A stretch of 64,000 nucleotides of DNA from Paraburkholderia monticola (GTDB taxonomy: Bacteria > Pseudomonadota > Gammaproteobacteria > Burkholderiales > Burkholderiaceae). The position numbers were made by a program, and so were the translations under genes. The stretch's first letter is position 1. Each line of letters starts with the position of its first letter. The stretch is taken from positions 310,001 to 374,000 of the forward strand of contig NZ_LRBG01000039.1 in assembly GCF_001580545.1 (NCBI RefSeq), given 5' to 3'. Shown piece by piece: positions 8,712 through 17,614 of this stretch. The notes beneath the pieces are model-generated. The model searched no databases and was not told where the DNA came from. It saw nothing but the letters and a program-made list of their open reading frames with translations.

Positions 8712-10520
8712 TCAACGCGGCTGCGCCGTATAAAAGCTCACGAGATCACGCTTCATCGCATGCAGCGCGGCATCGTCGAGATAGACCATGTGGCCGGTCG
8801 GATAGTAGGCGATGCGCACGTTCTCGCGTAGCGGGCCGTCGAGGCCGAGATGCGCGAGCGCATATTCGGTCGCATAGAACGGCGTGGCGAGATCGAAGTA
8901 GCCGTTCAACGACAGCACCCGCAACTGCGGATTCTGCCGCATCGCTTCAGCCAGATCGCCGCCCGCGTAGGGCAACTCCAGCCGTTCGCCCCACCATTCA
9001 CGATGCTTCCAGTCCCATTGCTTCAGCGCGTCGTCGCTGAACACCAGGTAACGGTCGGTCGGCGTGTAGTGCAGATCGTCCGCCAGATGCTGATGAAGCG
9101 CCGCATTGAACGCATTCGACACGCTGCTCACCGAGGCATCGAAGTCGGGATCCTCCTCCGCATCGTCGTAATTCAGGCCTTCGAAACGTGCATCGTAGCG
9201 GCCCATGCTGCGCGACTCGTTGCGCAGCAACTCGTTGCGAAACCGCGACGGATAAAGACGCAGACGGTTGCGCTTCACGAAGCCCACGTCGAGCCCGGTG
9301 AAGTACGCAATGCGTGCGGCAATCGCGTCGCGCTGCTCGTCGGGCAGCGCATCGCCCTGCGCGAGCGCCTGCGCATAGGGTCCGCGCGCGAATGCGCGCG
9401 CGTCGTCGAGAAAGGCCGGCAGGCTCGCGGGCTTCGGCGTGACCTTGTCGTGATACCACGCGATCGCCGCGAAGCTCGGCAGATAACTCTCGCTCTTGAA
9501 ATCGAGTCCTGGCGAGAACGCCGCGGAATTGAGCACCGACGACAGCAGGATCACGCCATTCAGCGCGATATTGTTCTGTCCCAACTGGTAGGCGAGCATC
9601 GCGGCGCGCGCGGTGCCATACGATTCGCCGAGCAGATACTTCGGCGAATTCCAGCGCTGATTCACCGTCAGATAGCGGTCGATGAATTGCGCAAACGCGC
9701 TGACGTCCTGATCGACGCCCCAGAAATCCTTGCCCGTGCCATGTCCGACCGGTCTCGACAGGCCCGCGCCGACCGCGTCGATGAACACGAGGTCGGTGGT
9801 GTCGAGCAGGCTGTCGGGGTTGTCTTCGAGCGTGTACGGCGCGGGCGGCGTGCCGGCGGGGCTCGCGGTGCGCACGCGCTTCGGGCCGACCGAGCCCATC
9901 ATCAGGAACACGCTGCCTGCGCCCGGGCCGCCGTTGAACAGAAACGTAATGGGACGCGTCGCGGGCGTTTTGGTGGGCACCGTGTACGCGACATAGAACA
10001 CGCTCGCGTTGGCCGCACCGCTCTTGTCGTGCAGCAGCAGATTGCCGGCGCTCGCCGTGTAGTCCAGCTTACGGCCATTCAGGCGAAGCGAATGCGTGGT
10101 GACGCTGGTGGTTTCAGGCGGCACCGGGATCGCGGGCGTCGACGCATTGCGTGGCTTGCCCGCCGCCTCGGCGGAGTCCGGTGCATTCGATCCAGCCTGC
10201 GCATCGCCACGCGAAGCCGTCCGCTTGCGGGGCTCGCCGTTCGGGCGTGCCGGCGTCGGGTGCGGCTCGCGCGCATCGCCCACTGGCGACGCGTTCGCCT
10301 CTGATCCTTGCCGTGGCACGACGGCCGCCGATGCGGCCGTGTCGGCGCTTTCCGCGGCGTCCGTACTTTCCGCGGCGTTCGACGCATCCGCCTGCTCTGC
10401 GGCCATACACCGCTCACCGAACGGCGCCACCGTGAAGACAAAAAGCGTCACCGTCAGCGCGGCGGCCGGTAATCCCGCTGTCAGGAAGCGCCGCCACGCA
10501 GGGAAGAAGCGAAGGATCAT
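8712..10520 (-). CDS. Secreted S10-family serine carboxypeptidase-like protein
   Basis: A 602-residue exported protein. Residues 1-40 form a signal peptide with a long hydrophobic stretch and an AMA-like cleavage region, followed by a roughly 90-residue Ala/Ser/Asp-rich low-complexity linker. The alpha/beta-hydrolase domain then shows the oxyanion motif LFNGGPGAGSV near 194-203, the nucleophile motif GESYGT (Ser300), and the catalytic His in PTGHMVYLDD near the C-terminus. This is the S10 carboxypeptidase pattern. The ATG at 10520 is chosen because it begins a normal signal peptide; upstream in-frame sequence is arginine-rich and runs into the divergent promoter region. Substrate unknown; probably periplasmic. 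Confidence 0.88.
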   Translation of the reverse strand: MILRFFPAWRRFLTAGLPAAALTVTLFVFTVAPFGERCMAAEQADASNAAESTDAAESADTAASAAVVPRQGSEANASPVGDAREPHPTPARPNGEPRKRTASRGDAQAGSNAPDSAEAAGKPRNASTPAIPVPPETTSVTTHSLRLNGRKLDYTASAGNLLLHDKSGAANASVFYVAYTVPTKTPATRPITFLFNGGPGAGSVFLMMGSVGPKRVRTASPAGTPPAPYTLEDNPDSLLDTTDLVFIDAVGAGLSRPVGHGTGKDFWGVDQDVSAFAQFIDRYLTVNQRWNSPKYLLGESYGTARAAMLAYQLGQNNIALNGVILLSSVLNSAAFSPGLDFKSESYLPSFAAIAWYHDKVTPKPASLPAFLDDARAFARGPYAQALAQGDALPDEQRDAIAARIAYFTGLDVGFVKRNRLRLYPSRFRNELLRNESRSMGRYDARFEGLNYDDAEEDPDFDASVSSVSNAFNAALHQHLADDLHYTPTDRYLVFSDDALKQWDWKHREWWGERLELPYAGGDLAEAMRQNPQLRVLSLNGYFDLATPFYATEYALAHLGLDGPLRENVRIAYYPTGHMVYLDDAALHAMKRDLVSFYTAQPR

Positions 10521-10737
10521 GAAGTTGTCCGCAACGAGTCGAAAAACGCGCTGGAATCCGGCAATTGGGGTTCGAGAGCAAACCCGGCGCTCGATTCTTG
10601 ACGCAAGTTTGCGCGACGTCAACCGCCGGCGCCGTTGCGCGCCCAACATTACAAACGGCTTGTTGCGCGGCGTGGCGCACCCGTGCGCAGTCATGGCAGA
10701 ATCGACAGCGCCTTCGTCGCCTTGTCGAGAATACCCA

Positions 10738-11727
10738 ATGGACCAACTGGTACTGGATGCATTCGACGCTGCCGCGCTGATCCCCGGCTTCAGTGCGCCG
10801 CAACTGCCGCACGAACTGCCGGACCGCCCGACCCTCGACGCCGCCGATCACGCCATGCGGCACTGGACGAGCACGGTCAATGGCCCGCTGACGCCTGGCT
10901 CCGACGTCCACCGACGCGAAATGTGCCGCATGTTTCGCGAGACCTTCAATCCTTATCGACCGTCGGTACTCGCCTGGCCGCCGCTCGAAGCGGCGACGCT
11001 CAAGCGCATCGTCGAACTGCCGATCTGGGACATCGCCGTGCAAACCGAAGGCAGGGCGCGGCTGCGCATGGCCGCCTACGCGGCGACGCGAGACGACCCC
11101 GACTTGCGCGACGCGCTCGCGCTGAACGCCTGGGAAGAAAACCGCCACAAGGAAGTGCTGTCGCGCATGGTGCACGCGTATGGCATCGCGCTCGCGAGCG
11201 AACCGCCTTACGTCTATCCGACAGACACCGAACGGGCTTACCTCGTGACGGGCTATAGCGAATGTATCGACAGCTTCTTCGCGTTCGGCCTGTTCGAGGT
11301 GGCGCGGCGCTCGGGCCTCTTCCCGCCTGAACTCACCGAGACGTTCGAGCCGGTGATGCAGGAAGAGTGCCGCCATATTCTGCTGTTCGCGAACTGGGTC
11401 GCCTGGCATCGCGCGCGGCTGTCCTGGTGGCAGCGCATTCGCTTCGAGATCAAGGTAGTGGGCGTGTGGGCGTTTCTGGTTTGGGAGCGTATCGGGCTCG
11501 CGCGTGCGATGGATGCCGAGGGCAACGTTCACGAGCACGACAACAATTTCACGGTCAACGGCGCGCAGTCGGTTTCGGATGCCGATATCAGCGTGCCGGA
11601 ACTGATGCAACTGTGTCTGCAGGAGAACGATCGGCGTTTTGCGGGGTATGACTCGCGGCTGTTGCGGCCCGAAACGATGCCATGGCTCGTGCGCTTCGGA
11701 TTGAAATTCGTGCGCAAGAGAAAATAA
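10738..11727 (+). CDS. Ferritin-like di-iron fold protein
   Basis: A 329-residue cytoplasmic protein of a conserved ferritin-like family. The helical bundle shows candidate metal-ligand motifs: E in VQTEGRARLRM, EENRHKE, E in SECIDSFFAF and EECRH. Such E and ExxH pairs are typical of di-iron carboxylate proteins. The reaction is not known. The ATG at 10738 is followed by a normal N-terminus (MDQLVLDAFD); an alternative ATG 45 bases upstream at 10693 cannot be excluded, and no strong ribosome-binding site decides. It diverges from the S10 peptidase gene and is followed by a sulfotransferase. Confidence 0.75.
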   Translation: MDQLVLDAFDAAALIPGFSAPQLPHELPDRPTLDAADHAMRHWTSTVNGPLTPGSDVHRREMCRMFRETFNPYRPSVLAWPPLEAATLKRIVELPIWDIAVQTEGRARLRMAAYAATRDDPDLRDALALNAWEENRHKEVLSRMVHAYGIALASEPPYVYPTDTERAYLVTGYSECIDSFFAFGLFEVARRSGLFPPELTETFEPVMQEECRHILLFANWVAWHRARLSWWQRIRFEIKVVGVWAFLVWERIGLARAMDAEGNVHEHDNNFTVNGAQSVSDADISVPELMQLCLQENDRRFAGYDSRLLRPETMPWLVRFGLKFVRKRK

Positions 11728-11873
11728 GCCGCGCCGCTGTTTCGAGCATTGCGAATCGCCGATCGACGCTCGAAGCGGTACCCGATGAACGCGACTGGCG
11801 CGGGAGTCATGCGCCGGTCAGGTTGACGCCATGCTGCTTGCGTAAGCTATGAGCGAACGACAAGGAGCGCGCA

Positions 11874-12671
11874 ATGGAGTCATTCCCGCTGTTCGTCATC
11901 GGCTCACCGAGATCCGGAACGACCTTTCTCTGTTCCGTGCTGAACGCGCATCCTCTGATCGAGCTGACCAACGAGTGCCGCGTCTTTGCGTTGCTGAAGG
12001 ACTTTCTGGAGGTCGGCTGCCATCGCCCCGATCTGCTCGGCGAGACGTCGCGCGAGCGCTTCTGCGCATTCGGTCGTCGGACGCTGGGCGGGTGGGTCGA
12101 GCGCTTCTATCGCGAGGAGCTGAAGATCGGCGCGCCGATCTGGGGCGACAAGCATCCCTCGTATGCCGACCCCACGGTGCTGTCAGGCCGCACGGGTTCG
12201 ATCGAACGACTGCCGCGCTCGGGCTCCTGTCTGCGTCTGATACGCGAGTTGCTGCCGCAGGCGCGCTTCATTCATATCCATCGCGATCCTCGCCAGGTCG
12301 CCAACTCGCTCGTGCACAAGCGTTGGACCGGATCGATCGAAGACGGCATCCGCGTGTGGGGGCAATACGTCGGCGAGATCAACGCATTCTTCGAAGAGAT
12401 ACCGGCGACTCAGGCGCTGACCGTTTCCTATCGGAAGGTCATCGAAGAACCGCGGGAGACGGCGGCCAGCATCGGGCAGTTTCTCGGCCTCGCGGATGCA
12501 TCGCCGATCAGCGACTTCCTGATCTCGCAACGCCATTCACCGACACCGTTCAGCGATCCGGTGACCGATATCGGTGATCTTTATCTGGTTCCCGATACGG
12601 CCGCGAGCGACGACACGCTGCTCGCTCTCGCGGAAACGCATGCGCGACGGCTTGGCTATGCGGCGGCTTGA
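11874..12671 (+). CDS. Sulfotransferase family protein
   Basis: A 265-residue cytosolic-type sulfotransferase. The 5'-phosphosulfate binding loop is at the N-terminus (GSPRSGTTFLCSVL, residues 9-22), and the 3'-phosphate binding motif RDPRQVANSLVHKRW lies near residue 138. It would transfer a sulfo group from PAPS to an unidentified acceptor. The start is supported by AAGGAG about eight bases upstream. It stands alone, downstream of and codirectional with the ferritin-like gene, 146 bases apart, and convergent with the aminotransferase. Confidence 0.85.
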   Translation: MESFPLFVIGSPRSGTTFLCSVLNAHPLIELTNECRVFALLKDFLEVGCHRPDLLGETSRERFCAFGRRTLGGWVERFYREELKIGAPIWGDKHPSYADPTVLSGRTGSIERLPRSGSCLRLIRELLPQARFIHIHRDPRQVANSLVHKRWTGSIEDGIRVWGQYVGEINAFFEEIPATQALTVSYRKVIEEPRETAASIGQFLGLADASPISDFLISQRHSPTPFSDPVTDIGDLYLVPDTAASDDTLLALAETHARRLGYAAA

Positions 12672-12761
12672 GCGGTCGACGTAACCCGGACAAGCCCGAG
12701 TGGCAGATGACGCTGTCGCCTGAAAACCTCATGCACCGAGCCCGGACGACTCACCGCCCCC

Positions 12762-13937
12762 TCAATCCTTCCGCCCCTCCACGAACCGCGCAATCCTCTC
12801 GCACGCCTCGATCAGCCGCGCCTCGCCCACCACGAGCCCCAGCCTGACGAATCCCTTCGCGGTATCCCCGAACGCGCTCGCGTCGAGCACAGCCACGCCT
12901 TGCGCGCGAAACAGCTGCCACGTGAACTCGGTCGTATCGAGCCCGGTCCCGCTGACGTCGACCATCACGAACATGCCCGCCTCGGGCAACAGGCACCGCA
13001 AGCCGGGCACGCGATGCAAGCGCTCGTACACGACGTCGCGCCGCCGCCGATAGATCTCGCGAATATCGGCGACGATGTCCGCCCTGTTCTCCAAGGCTGT
13101 CAACGCCGCCTGCTGGATAAAACCCGGCAGGCCGTACAGCATCGCGAGCGCGAGCCGCGCCATATGCTCGATCAGCGTTGCGGGTCCGATCGCCCAGCCG
13201 ACGCGCCACCCCGCCATCGCGTGCGACTTCGACAGGCTGCCGAGCGTGACGGTACGCCCAGCCATGCCGGGCAGCGAGGCGATGCTCACGTGGTCGCGCT
13301 CGAACGTGAGTTCCGCGTAGACCTCGTCGGACAGCACCCACAGGTCGTGCTCGCGCGCGAGCCGCGCGATGCGCTCGAGATCGGCGCGCTGCATCACGAC
13401 GCCGGTTGGGTTGCACGGCGTCGCGAAGAAGATCGCCTTGGTGCGCGGCGTGATCGCCGCTTCGAGCGCGTCGCAGTCGACGTGAAACGCGCGCGCCGCA
13501 TCGACCGGCACCGCGACGAGCGTCGCGCCCGCCGCACGCACGCAGGCCTCGTAGGTCAGATACATCGGCTCAGGGACGATCACTTCATCGCCCGCTTCGA
13601 GCAGGCACAGCGACACCGCGAACACGCCGTTCTGCGCGCCAGCGGTGAGCACCACGTTGGCGGCACTCACGTCGCAGCCCGTCGTGCACGCGTGCTGCGC
13701 GGCGATCGCCGCGCGCAGCGGCTCTCGGCCGGCCATCGCCGTGTAGTGCGTATCGCCGGCGCGCAAGGCGTCGATGGCGCGCTCGACGATCGGCGCGGGC
13801 GTCGCGAACTCCGGATCGCCGACGCTCAGCACGATGACATCTTCGCCGTTCGCGGCCGCCTGCTGCGCGACACGATGAATTTCCCACGCCGACGTGCGCC
13901 GCCCTTGCAGCCGCTCGACCAGACTCGAATACTTCAT
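12762..13937 (-). CDS. Class I/II PLP aminotransferase, AruH-like
   Basis: A 391-residue fold-type I aminotransferase. The PLP lysine is K237 in SLSKSHAMAGWRVGW, the asparagine/aspartate pocket is in CNPTG and VLSDEVYAEL, and the terminal arginine motif lies in VRLGLVVG. By memory the sequence resembles arginine-pyruvate transaminase AruH (for example DEVIVPEPMYLTYE and SLPGMAGRTVTL). The partner decarboxylase AruI is not nearby, so the substrate is uncertain. The ATG at 13937 gives the usual family N-terminus; a 27-residue upstream extension is unlikely. Confidence 0.85.
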   Translation of the reverse strand: MKYSSLVERLQGRRTSAWEIHRVAQQAAANGEDVIVLSVGDPEFATPAPIVERAIDALRAGDTHYTAMAGREPLRAAIAAQHACTTGCDVSAANVVLTAGAQNGVFAVSLCLLEAGDEVIVPEPMYLTYEACVRAAGATLVAVPVDAARAFHVDCDALEAAITPRTKAIFFATPCNPTGVVMQRADLERIARLAREHDLWVLSDEVYAELTFERDHVSIASLPGMAGRTVTLGSLSKSHAMAGWRVGWAIGPATLIEHMARLALAMLYGLPGFIQQAALTALENRADIVADIREIYRRRRDVVYERLHRVPGLRCLLPEAGMFVMVDVSGTGLDTTEFTWQLFRAQGVAVLDASAFGDTAKGFVRLGLVVGEARLIEACERIARFVEGRKD

Positions 13938-14040
13938 TGCGCTCACCCGTTGTTGTGCTGATCCGGCCTTGATTCGCTCCGGGATCGACTTCCATTCGAC
14001 CCGCCAATGTAATGGCACGCCGACGAAACGTCCAGATACG

Positions 14041-14078
14041 AAAAAGGGTCATGCGACCCGACCACCTCGCATGACCCT
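14041..14078 (-). terminator. Intrinsic terminator of rpoN
   Basis: A perfect 12-bp stem, AGGGTCATGCGA pairing with TCGCATGACCCT around a 10-base loop (14057-14066). On the minus strand it is followed by five T residues, so it terminates transcription arriving from rpoN before the aminotransferase gene. Confidence 0.85.
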
Positions 14079-14144
14079 AAGGGCAAAGCAATGCTATTTT
14101 GAGTTGCGGCCGTGTTTCGAACCCCCGTTAAAAACTTTGGTGCG

Positions 14145-15629
14145 TCAAAGCTGGCGGCGCAATTCCGCGGGCGGCACCTTCATCAGATGCCGGTATTTCG
14201 CCACCGTGCGCCGCGCGACCAGCACGCCCTGATCGGCGAGCATCTTCGCGAGCGTCACGTCCGACAGCGGATCGCGCGTGTTCTCCGCGGCGATCATCTC
14301 CTTGAGCAGTGCGCGCACGGCGGCGGCCGAGCAGGTCCCGCCGCTCTCGGTGCCGAGCTCGCGCGGGAAGAAGTGCTTGAACTCGAAGATGCCGCGCGGT
14401 GTCGCCATGTATTTGTTGCCCGTAGCGCGCGAGATCGTCGATTCGTGCAGGCCGAGTTCGTCCGCGACGTCGCGCAGCACCATCGGCTTCAGCGCGATTT
14501 CGCCGTACTGGAAGAAGGCCTTCTGATGCGTGACGATGCATTCGGCGACGCGCTGAATCGTATCGAAGCGCTGTTGCGCGTTGCGGATCAGCCAGCGCGC
14601 TTCCTGCAACTGCTGCGCGAGCGGCGAGCGGCTCGCGCCGGCCGATTGCGCGAACAGTTGCGCATACATGCGATGGATGCGCGCCCTGGGCTGCACCGCC
14701 GGATTGATCGACACGACCCACTTGTTGCGCGCCTGACGCACGATCACGTCGGGCACCACGTAGTTATCTTCGGCACGGCCGTAGCAATTGCCCGGCTTCG
14801 GATCGAGCTTGCGCACGAGCGCGCAGGCCACGCGCAATTCGTCCGCGCTGCAACCGATCTGCTTTTGCAGCTCAGCCTGCTCGCGGCGCGCGAGACGCTC
14901 CAGATGATGCTCGACGATCTGCCGCGCGACGTCGCGCCCCGGTGTATCGGCGGGCAGCGCATTGATCTGCAATGCAAGACACTCAGACAGCGAACGCGCG
15001 CCGAGCCCCGGACGATCCAGCGACTGCACGAGACGCAACGCCACCAGCAGTTCTTCCTCGCTCAACTCGGGTTCGAGATCGACGCTGTCGGCCAGGTCGG
15101 CGAGCGATTGCCGCAGATAGCCGTCGTCGTCGAGCGCCTCGATGATGAAGCGCGCCACCGCGCGATCGCGGTCGTCGAGCCGGTACAGGCGCAGCGCGTC
15201 GTGCAGTTGCTCGCGCAACGTCGGCTGCGAGCGGGCCCAATCGGCCGGGTCGCTGCCGTCCGCGTCGCCGTTCTGGCGGGCTGAGCCGCGTGAGCCGTAG
15301 TCGCCGGAGAAGTCGGCGGGCATATCGTCCTGGCTCGCGCCCTCGAGCGAATCCGCGCTGGCGCCTTCGGCTGACGACGACCCGTCCGGTTCGGTGGGCG
15401 CCAACGTATCGGCGGCGGGCAGTGCACCGGCTTCTTCGCCCGACGTCGTGCCGGCGAGCGCGACGTCCTCCGTCTCCGACGAGTCGTATTCAAGGAACGG
15501 ATTGGTATCGAGTGCCGTGCGCAATTCCTGCTGGAACTCGAGAGCCGACAATTGCAGGAGACGCACCGACTGCTGAAGACGCGGCGTGAGTGCAAGAGAC
15601 TGCCTTGTGCGTAGTTCGATTGAAGGCAT
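14145..15629 (-). CDS. rpoN: RNA polymerase sigma-54 factor
   Basis: A 494-residue sigma-54. Region I is glutamine/leucine-rich (SLALTPRLQQSVRLLQLSALEFQQEL), region II is acidic with a long Asp/Glu/Ser/Ala insert (residues about 45-115), the core-binding domain follows, and the C-terminus holds the helix-turn-helix and the RpoN box ARRTVAKYR that reads the -24 element. The ATG at 15629 matches the family start. It is not next to lptB or hpf/ptsN as the main betaproteobacterial rpoN usually is, and has its own terminator, so it is probably a second copy. Several sigma-54-like promoters lie within 7 kb (see findings). No AAA+ enhancer-binding activator is present in the window. Confidence 0.95.
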   Translation of the reverse strand: MPSIELRTRQSLALTPRLQQSVRLLQLSALEFQQELRTALDTNPFLEYDSSETEDVALAGTTSGEEAGALPAADTLAPTEPDGSSSAEGASADSLEGASQDDMPADFSGDYGSRGSARQNGDADGSDPADWARSQPTLREQLHDALRLYRLDDRDRAVARFIIEALDDDGYLRQSLADLADSVDLEPELSEEELLVALRLVQSLDRPGLGARSLSECLALQINALPADTPGRDVARQIVEHHLERLARREQAELQKQIGCSADELRVACALVRKLDPKPGNCYGRAEDNYVVPDVIVRQARNKWVVSINPAVQPRARIHRMYAQLFAQSAGASRSPLAQQLQEARWLIRNAQQRFDTIQRVAECIVTHQKAFFQYGEIALKPMVLRDVADELGLHESTISRATGNKYMATPRGIFEFKHFFPRELGTESGGTCSAAAVRALLKEMIAAENTRDPLSDVTLAKMLADQGVLVARRTVAKYRHLMKVPPAELRRQL

Positions 15630-16140
15630 TTGGAGTAGATCCCGTTCGTTAGTAGCCAGACATTGAATGAGGCGAGTTTTCACTCACCAATGCAACGTCC
15701 GTACCAGCTCACGCAAAGCGCTGTTTTGATTGTGGTTTGTCGATTCAGGCCCACGAATTGCGCGGGCCGCCGGCGTCGTTTTTTACAAAGAGCAGGCAAT
15801 TTCCGGTCCGCTTCCGCACGGCACGCGCGATCTCGCGAAATGGTGCGTCGCAGCTAGATTCGTCAGCCGAAAAGCCCGGTGGGTGCGGCGTTCGCAGCGT
15901 CCGCCAGGCAGCGCGAACCGGGCGGGCATGGTGCTTGCGGATGAGCGGTGTGTGGACGGACATGGTCCTTCGCTAACGCGCCGCTCAAGCGCAACGGCGA
16001 GGACTGCGTCCGGTGTCGGGAAACGGGCCCCTGACGGTACCGTAGCGGCGACGCCCCCACGTGTGTCATCAGCGGCTTCGGCCGCGATCGGCCACTGGCA
16101 ACAAGACCGCCATTTTCATCAACACCTGAAGGAGAGAACC
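15630..16140. other. Intergenic region between rpoN and the BON gene
   Basis: About 510 bases without a convincing gene. An open frame crosses it in the direction of the BON gene but has no signal or domain and looks fortuitous. The region holds one sigma-54-like element (15924-15939) and, near 16095-16110, a weaker GG-N10-GC match (TGGCAA..CCGCC). No clear sigma-70 promoter for rpoN was recognised. Confidence 0.5.
15924..15939 (+). promoter_or_regulatory. Candidate sigma-54 promoter for the BON gene
   Basis: GGGCATGGTGCTTGCG, with GG at 15925-15926 and GC at 15937-15938 exactly ten bases apart. It matches GGCA and TTGC of the TGGCACG-N4-TTGCT consensus. The inferred start near 15950 would leave a leader of about 190 bases, longer than the other sites, so this one is less certain. 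Confidence 0.45.
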
Positions 16141-16479
16141 ATGAAGACGATCCAACTTCTGAAGACCGCAGGCAGCATCGCCGTTGTCGCGTTCGCGCTG
16201 AATGCGACCGCCCAGACGACCGCTCCGGCGCCGTCCGCCTCGTCGGAAAGCGTTGGCCAGCACATCGATGACAGCACCATCACGACCAAGGTCAAGGCGG
16301 ATCTGCTTGCCGCGAAGAACGTCAAGTCGACGCATATCCATGTGAAGACCCGCAAGGGCGTTGTGTGGCTCACGGGTTCGGTGCCCTCGGCCGACGACAA
16401 GACCGCCGCCGAAGATGTCGTGCAAAACGTGAAGGGCGTGGACAGCGTGAAGAACCATCTCAAGATCATGGCTGACTGA
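16141..16479 (+). CDS. Periplasmic BON-domain protein
   Basis: A 112-residue OsmY-like protein. Residues 1-24 form a signal peptide ending ATA-like before QTTAPAPS, then a single BON domain (DDSTITTKVKADLLAAKNVKSTHIHVKTRKGVVWLTGSVPS...). BON domains bind membranes and are common in osmotic and envelope stress proteins. The ATG at 16141 is preceded by AAGGAGAG. It is followed by a strong bidirectional terminator. First member of the stress-gene cluster. Confidence 0.9.
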   Translation: MKTIQLLKTAGSIAVVAFALNATAQTTAPAPSASSESVGQHIDDSTITTKVKADLLAAKNVKSTHIHVKTRKGVVWLTGSVPSADDKTAAEDVVQNVKGVDSVKNHLKIMAD

Positions 16480-16534
16480 TAGCCGCGTGATAGCCGGGCG
16501 ATCGGTTCGCGCCGATTCGACTGAGTGACAACGA

Positions 16535-16560
16535 AAAGAGCCGGCAATTGCCGGCTCTTT
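16535..16560. terminator. Bidirectional terminator between BON and DUF2383 genes
   Basis: A self-complementary element AAAGAGCCGGCAATTGCCGGCTCTTT with A-tracts on one flank and T-tracts on the other. It lies between the convergent BON and DUF2383 genes and can serve both. Confidence 0.85.
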
Positions 16561-16584
16561 CTTTCTACTGCACGGATGCTTCGA

Positions 16585-17037
16585 TCAATGCTTCATCGCC
16601 GCGTACTGATCGCGCAGATCGCGCACGCGGTCATGCGTCTTCAACACGCCCTGGTACTGCCGCTCGACGATCGCCCGCACATCGGCCGGCAAGTCCTTTT
16701 CGAGCGCATCGTGATAGCGCTTCTTCGCGACATCCTCGCCTTTCTCGCACTCGGCGAGAATTGCATGGTCGCTGCGATCCGTCACGGCGGACCTCACGTC
16801 GACCCACCCGCGATGCAGCGCGCCGCTCATGCTGCCGCCGGTTTCAGGCTTGCCGCCCAGCGTCTGGACCGCATCCTGCAACTCACGCGCGCCGCGCGAG
16901 CAGTCTTCGGCGGTCGAACGGAACAGCATCTTCAGCTGATCGTCGTGCGCATCCTCGGCTGCCTTCATAAAGCCCTTCTCGCCATCCTTCGACGTTTCGA
17001 CCAGATCGTTCAACACGGAAACAACGTTGGTAGTCAT
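16585..17037 (-). CDS. DUF2383 / PA2169-family four-helix-bundle protein
   Basis: A 150-residue protein of the PA2169 family (DUF2383), a ferritin-like four-helix bundle without known activity. Typical features are the start VVSVLNDLVETSKDGEKGFMKAAEDA and the conserved AILAECEKGEDVAKKRYHDAL helix. The family is linked to stress and anaerobic survival in other bacteria; that is knowledge of the family, not seen here. The start is supported by GGAGG upstream. A sigma-54-like element sits about 105 bases upstream on the same strand. Confidence 0.88.
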   Translation of the reverse strand: MTTNVVSVLNDLVETSKDGEKGFMKAAEDAHDDQLKMLFRSTAEDCSRGARELQDAVQTLGGKPETGGSMSGALHRGWVDVRSAVTDRSDHAILAECEKGEDVAKKRYHDALEKDLPADVRAIVERQYQGVLKTHDRVRDLRDQYAAMKH

Positions 17038-17141
17038 TCAATACCTCCAGGGGTTTCGTTCAGCGCGGAATCCGCCGCGCGAGATCGTTTATCGCCTCGC
17101 GATGGATCCGTCCGACGCGCGGCGGGGTGCCCCGGATACAC

Positions 17142-17157
17142 CGCATGACGCGTGCCC
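17142..17157 (-). promoter_or_regulatory. Candidate sigma-54 promoter for the DUF2383 gene
   Basis: Read on the minus strand GGGCACGCGTCATGCG: GG-N10-GC spacing exact, GGCACG of the -24 box complete, -12 box ATGC instead of TTGC. Inferred start near 17131, leader about 93 bases. It is back to back with the plus-strand element at 17175. Confidence 0.6.
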
Positions 17158-17174
17158 GGCACGCGTTCCCTGAA

Positions 17175-17190
17175 TGGCACAGCGGTTGCT
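17175..17190 (+). promoter_or_regulatory. Strong candidate sigma-54 promoter
   Basis: TGGCACAGCGGTTGCT matches the sigma-54 consensus TGGCACG-N4-TTGCT at every conserved position except one (A for G at position 7), with GG and GC ten bases apart. Inferred start near 17202, 43 bases ahead of the small secreted-protein gene. Confidence 0.75.
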
Positions 17191-17244
17191 TCTTCGATGC
17201 GAGTTGCTTGCCGGGCTATATCTACAACGACAGGGAGAATCACC

Positions 17245-17487
17245 ATGAAAAAGACCAGCAGCATGAAATTTCTAGCGGCGGTCGCCATAGTCAGTTCCGC
17301 TATCGTGATGCAGATTCGGGCGCACGTTGCATCGCCCGAGGCGGCGCCGGATCAGGCGCGCGCCGCGATGTCGACGTGCGGCAACGCGCATGACGGCATC
17401 ACGCCCGCCTCATGCGATTCGATGCGTCGCGAACGCCAGCCCGAGCGACAGCAACCGCCGCACGTTGCGCGGCAACTGTGGGTGTAG
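17245..17487 (+). CDS. Small secreted hypothetical protein
   Basis: An 80-residue protein with a clear signal peptide (MKKTSSMKFLAAVAIVSSAI, then IRAHVAS), followed by a short polar part with two cysteines (STCGNAHDGITPASCDS) and a basic, glutamine-rich C-terminus. No family recognised. The ATG is preceded by AGGGAG and by a near-consensus sigma-54 promoter, which is the main evidence that it is real. The terminator at 17522 follows. The overlapping minus-strand frame lacks such support. Confidence 0.6.
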   Translation: MKKTSSMKFLAAVAIVSSAIVMQIRAHVASPEAAPDQARAAMSTCGNAHDGITPASCDSMRRERQPERQQPPHVARQLWV

Positions 17488-17521
17488 CACGCCGCCGCAA
17501 CGGCGCGGACAACGCAAAATG

Positions 17522-17556
17522 AAAAACGGCCCGATGATCGTCATCGGGCCGTTTTT
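17522..17556. terminator. Bidirectional terminator
   Basis: A 16-bp perfect stem AAAAACGGCCCGATGA / TCATCGGGCCGTTTTT with a TCG loop (17538-17540). A- and T-tracts on the two flanks allow use in both directions, between the small secreted-protein gene and the convergent glycine-zipper gene. Confidence 0.9.
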
Positions 17557-17614
17557 GCTGGTACGGCGCCTAGCTATCCGGCGCGGCCGTAGCCGCATCG
17601 AAGCGATGCCTGTG

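Noticed and set aside
16091..16110. Second sigma-54-like element close to the BON gene (TGGCAA..CCGCC)
   Set aside because: Spacing is right but the -12 box lacks TTGC; too weak to list as a promoter.
17130..17170. GGAAC..CGTC pattern as an extracytoplasmic sigma factor promoter
   Set aside because: The spacing is too short for the usual ECF consensus, while a sigma-54 element in the same place fits exactly.
17034..17288. Minus-strand frame of 84 codons upstream of the DUF2383 gene
   Set aside because: It crosses both candidate sigma-54 promoters and the start of the secreted-protein gene, and has no ribosome-binding site; it is more likely the leader region of DUF2383.
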